A stretch of 64,000 nucleotides of DNA, taken from assembly GCA_014529385.2 (NCBI GenBank), contig CM043948.1, positions 82,802,760 through 82,866,759 on the forward strand, given 5' to 3'. Both the position numbers and the translations under genes were made by a program. The notes below the pieces were generated by a model. That model was not told the origin of the DNA. It did no database searches and saw only the letters and a list, made by a program, of their open reading frames with translations. The stretch's first letter is position 1. Each line of letters opens with the position of its first letter. Below, one piece after another: positions 56,639 to 64,000 of this stretch. The DNA comes from Adiantum capillus-veneris (lineage: Eukaryota > Streptophyta > Polypodiopsida > Polypodiales > Pteridaceae).

Positions 56639-57332
56639 TGTCACAAACTGCTGACATGTCAAGCCACTCAAGAATGGAGCCAACATGCAGAGCTCGGTCG
56701 AGGGGCCTAAACCCTAAGTGAAGAAGCAACAGCATAAGAAGTTTTACCAACTTGCAAAGTCTTGCCGAGTGGTCTATTAGTAAAGACGAGTTCCCACCAA
56801 CTTATGGGACCTCGTTTCGATGGGGGCCAAGTGACTCAAGGATCATTAAATAACGCAAGACACACGCTCACAATTTTTCTTGTGTAAAAGTTGATTACGT
56901 GGTAGCTGTATGGACGTTTCGCGTTTTGCGTTGATTGATGACGTGGCAGCTATACGGATTTCTGCAATTGCGTTGGTAGCTTTTGGGCACCCACTTTTGG
57001 GACCAAATACTTTTCAGCTTGATGCCCGATGCTTTTTAGGTAATTGCTTTTCATGGGCCTAGGGCCTTTAGATATGTGCCATGGGCTCATTCTGTGGCAC
57101 ACTTCAATCTGAAGGTGCAGAGGATGGAGTACCGGCGATGTAATGAGTTCAAGCAATATAAAGAAATATCGAAAGGGGCGCCAACGTTTTCGGCTAGTGC
57201 GCTCTTGGGGTGGAACTTCGCCACTCCCGTCTCGTGTCGTGCATCTCTTTCAGTTCAGTTGTTATTTGAAGTGCTTAAAGTTGTTCAAGTATGTTCTTTT
57301 CCGTTGGCACGTGGTGCCCGTCTCCCATGACA
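56639..57332 (+). repeat. 3' LTR of H1 (694 bases)
   Basis: TGTCACAAACTGCTGACATG...CTCCCATGACA. It shares the GACGTGGCAGCTATACGGATTT, CTTTTGGGACCAAATxCTTT and CATGGGCCTAGGGCC blocks with the G-family LTRs, so H and G are related families. Confidence 0.8.
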
Positions 57333-57564
57333 TCAAGCGTGCACACCAAGTCAACTACCCTCTCGCACGCGCACAATAACTATAACCCCCGGTATACAGT
57401 GTTTGTAGTTCCTACGATCAAGGTGTATGGTCCTATGCGCAATGGCAGGTCTTCCAGCTACTTGAGTGAGAGAAGCGACCATGGGCGAAACACTACAATG
57501 CACACTCAAACTCTCAAGAGAAAAGAAATTCCCAAAGATTAGTGGATTAGTGCAAAATCACAAA

Positions 57565-57576
57565 GCTCTGATACCA
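57565..57576 (-). other. Primer-binding site of the J element
   Basis: GCTCTGATACCA is the perfect reverse complement of TGGTATCAGAGC and stands one base below the LTR at 57578. Only about 230 bases of possible internal sequence (57333-57564) remain before H1. Confidence 0.85.
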
Positions 57577-57577
57577 A

Positions 57578-58451
57578 TGTTAGGTGCAACAGAATTGAAA
57601 TGGTGAAGATCTAGGTTTTACACTTCCACAAATCCTTTTCTGTCTTTCCTTACGTTAGTATTCCTTTTAGCTTGAATGATGGTTCCTTTCTCTTTTTACT
57701 GAAGAGAGGGAATGAGAGAGCGGTAGAGATGTGTAGAGGGAGAGAGAGAAAAGAGGAGAATGGCATTCAATGGGGTCCCAACCAACCCTCTCAAGGGCCC
57801 CCCACACCGTTGCCGATGTGGTATTTGCTTTAGATTGCATCAATGGAATGTACACACATGCAATACCTTAAGCGTAGACTCTACTAACTCGAATGGTGAA
57901 TGTCACCGCGGTAACTCTTCAAGATGAAGCACCTCTGGGTTGATTTGATGCACCTTTGGATCTGTCTCGATGTGGGATTGCAGATGGCCACCCTGGGGTA
58001 GATCCAGGGCTGAATTGCTCTCCCGATGTGAGAGGAATGAAGGGCTGAAAACATAGATCTTGGTGATGCAGATGATGGATAGCAATGGAGCTCTTGATGA
58101 TGGCGAGGGAATGGCCGAGAGGCTCAATGGGTTGCCGAAGGACCGGACCGCATCTGAGAGGGGTAGCGTTATTGGATTTTGCACAACTCTGGCGAGGAAG
58201 TGGGCTGAAAATGAAAACGCTAAGACTGATCTGCATAAACTGGCAGCGCTAGGGCTGATCTGGCGTTTTATGCAAAAACGCCAGGGCTAATGATTGTTGC
58301 TGAAAACATTGGCTAATCTGGGAGCAAATCGCTGAGGTTGATGTTCCTCCTCCACTAAACGCTAGCCAATCTGAGATAAAACCCTAGGCTGAGTGCTCCC
58401 TTTAAGGGCGGAACTTTGGGTTATAAACCAACTAAGGGCTAGTTCCCTGCA
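57578..58451 (-). repeat. 5' LTR of a family J element (874 bases)
   Basis: On the plus strand it runs TGTTAGGTGCAACAG...CTAGTTCCCTGCA. Both ends match the solo LTR at 40961-41784 in the opposite orientation. It contains CAGCGCTAGGGCTGATCTGG and a small GGCGTTTT...AAAACGCC hairpin near 58262-58281. Open frames on either strand here are not genes. Confidence 0.7.
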
Positions 58452-58645
58452 AATAAATCATAAAGATGATTTTGACCAGAGGTCAGTTTCTGGGTGAAAC
58501 TGTTGCACATCTGCCCCCGGGAATCCGATCAATGTGGGGAATGGTTCGTTGGATTCTTGTAATCTAAAACTATATACACGTCATGCCAGATGTCCACCGT
58601 AGTGTAATAACATCTGACAAAACGCGTGTACAAACCATTTATGGA
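58452..58645. other. Short unassigned stretch
   Basis: It lies between the J LTR and the K-type LTR. It may be the rest of the K LTR; nothing else is visible. Confidence 0.4.
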
Positions 58646-59003
58646 AGAGGGTTCCAAAATTGGAGAACCTAATCCAATGGACTCGTCCGGATATGCAGGT
58701 CGTGCGAACATGCTCACAAAATTTCCGGTACTAATCCGACTAGGATTCTAGACACTCCTATCTAAGAGTAGGGGAAAATTGACTCTGGCAGTCGATGAAG
58801 CATGTCCATGTGGCACATAGAGCCATGTGCATGTGACACGCCTCGTCATCACTTTGTGACATTTCCCCCTCAAATAATTGTAATCGCCCTCGATTACGCT
58901 TGCAAAACCAGCCAAAGGACATAAACTTTCTTCATTAGACACTGACTCTATGTACTGCACTAGACACCAATCCAACACTTCTACCAAGACATTAGTCATT
59001 GAT
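58646..59003 (-). repeat. K-type 3' LTR with purine tract and 3' untranslated sequence
   Basis: 58646-58843 matches 46488-46671. The LTR start on the minus strand is TGTCACAAAGTGATGACG (58861), preceded by TTTGAGGGGGAAA (58874-58862). 58880-58990 matches the G2 3' region (TAATCGCCCTCGATTACGC, then GACTCTATGTACTGCACTAGAC). So a K element has a G-type 3' end. It is cut at about 59003 by the F element. Confidence 0.6.
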
Positions 59004-60037
59004 TGTAGCAGGGCTACAGTGTCACTTCATAGGATAGACAGTTGGACAGTTGGTTACAACTGGTCTGGTTCACACTGGACGGACCTTGTGGGCTGGGGAG
59101 TGACATGTGGCAGTGCAGTACCTACGGTGGTCTAGTGGACATCGTGGCCAGGTCACCACATGGCTGACATTTATGAGCCGTTGGTGGCCCTTTATTGTGT
59201 TACATATGAGTAGTAGCGGTGGGTCATTGGATTATCTTCTTCACCTTTGGTCCAGCATCGTCCTCTAGATCAGTGAGTCTATTCACAGAGCACATCTTCA
59301 CCATCCATGCACATCTGAGCCTCGACACCCCCATTGTACTTGTGAATCCTGGGCTGGACCTGAGTGTGCTGCCACGCCAGAGTCTTGTATTAGTCTTTGA
59401 GATAATCGAGTCATACGTTCTGGTCTGCTGTTGTGTCTTTGTGAGCTCTGTTGACGTCTATTGTTTCCTTTCTGTTCAGTCTGGGTGAGGGAGATTCAGT
59501 CTGTTTGAGTGAGATTGTCATGCACATTGCACTGAGGACCACCCATCGTAGAGAGCACGACACATTATCTGCGCTACAGGTGCTCTCATTTTGGCGATCA
59601 CGGTGGGACCTCACATGAAGTCTCACTCTCTGTGGAGATACAAATCGTGAAGCTAGTTCGTTGTTACCGAGATTCGCCCCTTTGCTTGCATTTGGGTTGC
59701 TAGTCTGTTGGTCTGGTCCTCTCTCGCCCTTGTCCAACCAGTCCTCGTCGTCGTCTCTGGTCCTCGTCTCTCGTCCTGGTCCTCGTCTCTGGTCCTCGTC
59801 TCTGGTGCTGGTCTAGTCCCTAGTCTCTGGTCTTGGTCTAGTCCCTAGTCCTTGTCCAGTCCTTCTCGCCTTGGTACAATTCTCCTCGTCTTGGTCCAGC
59901 TAGGTGGTCTAGTCATTGGTGGTCCTGGACCAGGTGGTCTGGTCATTATCCTCACTTGTCCTAGTCTAGACCTTTGTTGTTCAGCCCACAGTTAAGGGCC
60001 CCTTTTTGCCAAAGTTGGTTGGATTGGTGGTCACTGC
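59004..60037 (+). other. Leader or LTR of Gypsy element F
   Basis: The sequence changes at about 59004 (TGTAGCAGGGCTAC), which could be an LTR start. No primer-binding site match is visible before the gag ATG, so the LTR/leader boundary cannot be placed. It contains the minisatellite at 59735-59950. Confidence 0.4.
59735..59950 (+). repeat. CTGGTCCTCGTCT minisatellite
   Basis: Irregular repeats of CTGGTCCTCGTCT, CTAGTCCCTAGTCT and GTCTTGGTC-type units lie about 90-300 bases before the F gag start. No frame through it is conserved. Confidence 0.8.
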
Positions 60038-62904
60038 ATGACACATACAAGGCGGTCAGTCGAGCGTCAAAGCGCACGACTGAGCCCTCTGAAGTACTAT
60101 CACAGAAGAGAACCTTTGACACCTTGTAGAAGTCCATCAACCTCATCACCTATACCTACACATACAACATCACCCATTCCTTCATCCGGTTTTGCATCTT
60201 CTCGATCACCTTCTCCAGTAAAGCTCTCTCCTATTCTGCTACAGCAGGCTATTGTGCAACAGGCTACACAAGGGGCCATGGAGCCGTTAGCTAGTGTTTT
60301 GGCCAAGGTAAATATCAAGTTCCCTACCTTCAAAGGACTTTCTTCGGAAGATGCTGACGACCATGCACTGAGGTTCGTATCTCTCTGTAGAGGACGTGGT
60401 CTTAACAGAGAAGATGCTTATGTGGTACTTTTTCCATCCACCTTGGACGGCTTAGCAGACAAATGGTACAGCCAGTTTGCAGAGAACCATTTTGCAACTT
60501 GGGCAGCCTTAAGACAGCAGTTCTGTGCAGCTTTCAGGCCAAGTGACTACCAGGAGAAGGTGTTGGATGAGTTGGCCAACATGGTGCTCAAGCCAGAGGA
60601 GACGTTTGCAGAGCTTATGACTAAAACTAAGTCGCTGGTGGCCAAGCTCCCCCAACAACTCGGTGAATTCATGGTTAAAAAGTGGGTGGAGAAGGCGCTT
60701 CCCAAAACTTCTCAGCAAAAAGTCCGAGAGAGTCTCCGACCCGACGCCACTCTCGAGGAGTTCATCGCAACTGTTACTAGGATAGAGGGGGCTAGGAAGC
60801 TGTTCAACAACTCCCTTCCCATAGAAACTCCTCCTGGGTTTTCGGAAAGTAGTCCTGCTGATCCATTGACTTCCTTGCGTAGGGAACTTGAAGCCCTGAA
60901 ACTTCAACGCACTCTTCAAGAGGAGAAATCAACTCCATTTAGACAAGAAAAGTCCCTACATCATGAGGCTTTGGATCAAATCAAGAGAGAGCTAGAAGAG
61001 CTTTGGGCGCAGCAGGAGACTAAGGCTATGGTATGGTGCAGCTCATGCCACTCTCCAGGACACCCTCCACTGGATTGTCCCCTTCGGGTTTACTGCCATT
61101 TCTGCGAAAAGTCGGGGCATGAAGGCAAGGATTGCTACTACCTCAAGGGGTTGCAACAAATACAGCAAAGTCTTGGTCCTAGTTTTCAACAAGGGCAAGC
61201 ACCTGCATCCAACATGGTCTCTCCATGTGGCCATCCACACCACATGCCACCTTTATTGTCAGCCCCTCCAATGCAAGGTATGCAAATACTTTTCCGTCTC
61301 AGAGCTTTTATCACACCCATGCTCCCTCATCACCTCAAAGCTTCTATGCCTCCACCTCAAACTCAATGCACCAGGAGCAAGGACCACCTCGCCCTTCAGC
61401 TCGCCCTTTGAATTGGCCCATTTTGTGCTACAGATGCGGGGAATATGGGCATTACCAAAGCAAATGCCCCCTGCCAGAAGGGTCCCCTCCTTGTCGTCAT
61501 TGCCCTGAAACGAAGGATCACTACAGTAAGGATTTCCCTAAACTTCGTGCATCCACGACTTCGAACTCAAGTCAAAGCCAGAATGAGTTTGCCTTTCCCA
61601 AGCTCAACTTGATAGTAGTGAGCACTGTTTCTCAGCCGCCCCCTTCTACCTACGTGGTTACCTCTCAAAATAAGTTGCCGCAGTTGGCAGAGGAGCCATC
61701 AGGCGTCCTCACTTGGGCCTAGAGAGCCGCTCTCGGTCTTAGCATTCCATCAAGTTCAACTCCCCCACACATTGTCACACCAGTGGATACCCTGCCTGTA
61801 GCTGTTAACAAGCCATCCCCTAGTGCCATGAAAGAATCCAAATCTTTACTCTCAGATATTGATGAAGCTTTCTTGGAAGCAGTTTCCGATCTACAGAAGA
61901 TCAAAGTACCAGAGGAACAACAACAGGTAGAAAAAGCGAAGCGTACAGCAGAGACAGTCTTGAAGAACACTTTCCAACAAGTGTCCCTCTATGACATGTT
62001 GCGGCTAGATGCGAATTTCAGAAGTGACACCCTTGCAGTTATTCAGTCACTTTACCTTGGAGCAGGTCCTAGTGGCGGGCACCTCCCAGTGCGACTGTCA
62101 GAGTCCTATATGATATCCAATCCTGCTGCTCTACTCACGGATTATAGAAGCCCTCGCCTGATAGTGTCCGTTTTGGGTCGGCATTTCTCAGGAGTGATAG
62201 TGGATGGTGGATCTGGCATCAACCTGATGCCCGAGTTCACTATGTTAGCTCTAGGTCTACAGCCTACTCGACCTGCTCCCTTCACAGTTACATTGGCCGA
62301 TCAACGAACAATATACCCAGTGGGCATCGTGGACAATGTGCCTCTGCAGGTACAAAACTTTACTTTTAACTTGGATTTTGTGGTGGTTCGTCTTCCCCAG
62401 GTTGAGGGCGGATTTCCCTTGCTTATTGGAAGACCATGGTTGCGACACACTAAAGCACTCCACGATTGGGGAAACGATGCAATGTGGATACATACTTCTG
62501 GCTCCCCGATGCAACCGATTCTCTTAGAAGGAGGTATGGATCCCGTGGTGCAGCAAGTTTCTTTGTCAATGGAAACCAATCCTGAACATGAACAGCCTAC
62601 TCCACCTGACGGGTCGGATGAGTATCTGTTGGAATGGATGGATGCTACCAAGTCTATGCCTTGTTATGGAGTCTCTATTCACTGTTTGCCTGAAGGTACA
62701 CCCTTTTCAAATGTTTCCATAGTTACAAAACTAAATGAGCCACCTGAGCCTTTGAAGAAGCAGAGAAGCAGGAAGAAATCTCCTCTACAGGAGTTCACTA
62801 CCCTCAAACATCAACCCCTTTGGTGTCTCTTTCTTCTTCGACCAGAAGAAAGCTCTCCTCTGTGTCTAGCAAACTCCATTCTCAGAGCCCGTCCTGCAAG
62901 ATGA
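60038..62904 (+). pseudogene. Gypsy F gag-protease, broken
   Basis: ATG at 60038 (MTHTRRSVERQSARLSPLKY) opens a Pro/Ser-rich N-terminus, a Retrotrans_gag domain (FPTFKGLSSEDADDHALRFV, LDGLADKWYSQF, FRPSDYQEKVLDELANM), a coiled coil (RRELEALKLQR; IKRELEELWAQQ) and two CCHC knuckles (CSSCHSPGHPPLDC, CHFCEKSGHEGKDC). A frameshift near 61285 moves to a frame with a third knuckle (CYRCGEYGHYQSKC), then TAG at 61720, then the same frame to 62904. This last part carries a retropepsin-like protease (VIVDGGSGINLMP near 62200; LLIGRPWLRH). RT and integrase are absent. It is unlike E and G and closer in style to Athila/Tat-type polyproteins; this placement is tentative. Confidence 0.8.
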
Positions 62905-63239
62905 ATTCCAAGATCTTGATAGCTGTCTTGCTCATGATAGCGGTCTGCTCCTTACTTGTACCTATCTACCCTTACCCCCTCGACCTTACCCACAATCAGA
63001 ATGTCCACATCCTTCGGGTTCACAGTTGTGGCAAAGAGATCATTAAGAGCGCCGAACATTGTTGTTCCCATCATCTACATGAGAGTCACCAAAACAATAG
63101 AGAGCAGGCACTAATGTTCTCCCCTGCTACTGTAGGCTCCTGGCGGCAGGCCCTCCATTGGTGCTGGCTCCTACAGAATCCTCCCTTGGTGCAGGTTCCT
63201 GCATTTCGTTGTTCATCAGATGGAATTGTCGCGACCGCT
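62905..63239 (+). other. Transition from gag-protease to the C-rich array
   Basis: One frame (EFQDLDSCLAHDSGLLLTC, near 62903) may be the protease-RT linker of element F, but it is soon lost. A 213-codon frame that runs on into the array is Ser/Pro repeat and not a gene. Nothing else is supported. Confidence 0.4.
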
Positions 63240-64000
63240 TGTCTACCCCTAGCCCTCTCCCTACCTTCCTCGCCCTCGCCCTCGCCGCCCTCGACCTCCC
63301 ACCCACCTATCTCGCCCTCGCCCTCGCCCTCCCCCTCCCCCTCCCCCTCCCACCTACCTACCCCTCGCTCTAGCCCCCCCTCCCAACCCCTCGCCCTAGC
63401 CCCCCTACCTACCCCCTCGCCCTCGCCCTTCCCCTCCCACCTACCTACCCCCTCGCCCTAGCCCCTCTACCTAACCCCTCGGCCTCGCCCTCCCCTTCCC
63501 CCTCCCACCTACCTACCCCCTCGCCCTAGCCCCCCTACCAACCCCTCGCCCTAGCCCCTTTACCTACCCCCTCACCCTCGCCCTAGCCCCTCTACCTACC
63601 CCCTCGCCCTAGCCCCCTACCTACCCCCTCACCCGAGCCCCTCGCCCTAGCCCCTCTACCTACCCCTCACCCCCTCGCCCCTAGTCCTAGCCCCTCTACC
63701 TACCCTCACCCCCTCGCCCCTACCCACTCGCCCTCGCCCTAGTTCCCCTCACCCCTCCTCCCTAGTCCCTCCCCCTCATCTCCTCGCCCTCCCCTTACCC
63801 ACCCCCTCTCGCCCCTAACCACTCCCCCACTCACCCTCGCCCCTACCCTCCCCCTCACCCCCTCCCCCTCGCCCTCGCCCCCACCCCCACCCCCTCAACC
63901 TAGTCCCTCCCCCTTCCCTCGCCCCTACCCCCTACTCAGCCCTCCCTACCCTCGCCCCTACCTACCCGTTCCACTCGCCCCTACCCACCCCCTTCACCCT
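63240..64000 (+). repeat. C-rich degenerate minisatellite, continues past the window
   Basis: More than 760 bases are built from CCCTCG, CCCTAG, CCCCCTC and CTACCTACC words with almost no G-rich or A-rich interruption. Higher-order units such as CCCTCGCCCTAGCCCC-TCTACCTA recur at irregular spacing. The other strand is G-rich with many runs of three to five G. It replaces the RT region expected downstream of the F protease. Confidence 0.9.

Larger units (their letters stand above)
47183..57332 (+). mobile_element. Gypsy-like element H1, gag-only, split by element E
   Basis: It has a partial 5' LTR (47183-47598), a perfect primer site (47600-47611), a broken gag (47671-48024, continuing 55709-56000), a 3' region with short tandem repeats, a purine tract and a complete 3' LTR (56639-57332). 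There is no trace of RT or integrase, and gag runs straight into the 3' repeats, so H1 is a deletion derivative or a non-autonomous form. Element E is inserted in gag with a 5-base target duplication. Confidence 0.75.

Noticed and set aside
57903-58236. Minus-strand frames of 93 and 105 codons
   Set aside because: They lie wholly inside the J LTR and have no similarity to known proteins.
62820-63461. 213-codon frame rich in Ser and Pro
   Set aside because: It starts out of frame with the F protease and its second half is translated minisatellite; composition, not coding, keeps it open.
63240-64000. CRISPR-like or regular satellite array
   Set aside because: There is no constant repeat with unique spacers; unit length is irregular and the surroundings are plant nuclear DNA.

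Overview
The window is nuclear DNA from a large, repeat-rich plant genome. The evidence is layers of Ty1/Copia, Ty3/Gypsy and CACTA elements, plant-type primer-binding sites (TGGTATCAGAGC), spliceosomal introns, decayed pentatricopeptide (PPR) sequence, and a degraded gene of a kind I associate with bryophytes and ferns. A fern or another seed-free plant fits best, but the sequence does not prove this. Families are named from protein motifs and from repeats that recur inside the window; no database was searched.

Layout. 1-1540: decayed PPR sequence with a long hairpin. 1640-2243: tandem repeats. 2325-7200: a CACTA element with both of its genes; each is broken only by in-frame stops. 7560-12180: minus-strand Gypsy element G1 (gag, primer site, LTR), interrupted at 8892-11464 by a deleted Copia element (A0). 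14990-17058: a minus-strand decayed host-like or element-borne gene cut off by a Copia LTR. 17059-25827: a chimera made of the 5' part of one family-A Copia, the 5' half of an unrelated Copia (B), and the 3' part of a second family-A copy. 25828-37597: no recognisable genes; several minisatellites.

37598-38424 holds the only convincing host gene: the first two exons of an SCC4/MAU2 cohesin-loader homologue. No third exon is visible, so either intron 2 runs beyond the window and holds all later insertions, or the gene is a fragment. 39384-42300: Gypsy-like element H2 with a solo LTR (family J) inside. 42404-46480: Gypsy G2, whose pol segment lies inverted between a minus-strand gag and a minus-strand chromodomain. 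46488-47182: remnants. 47183-57332: element H1, a gag-only relative of H2, split by the best-preserved element in the window, chromovirus E (48025-55708, target duplication GAAAC, intact 973-codon pol). 57565-59003: LTR family J and a G-related LTR remnant. 59004-62904: a further Gypsy gag-protease (F). 63240-64000: a C-rich degenerate array that runs off the end.

Two themes stand out. First, premature stops in many families fit C-to-T change of CAG, CAA or CGA codons, often without any frameshift. Methylcytosine deamination is the ordinary explanation, but the pattern deserves measurement. Second, the E element joins gag to pol with an ATGA stop-start overlap, which suggests termination-reinitiation rather than a frameshift. 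I see no rRNA, tRNA, CRISPR or bacterial genes.
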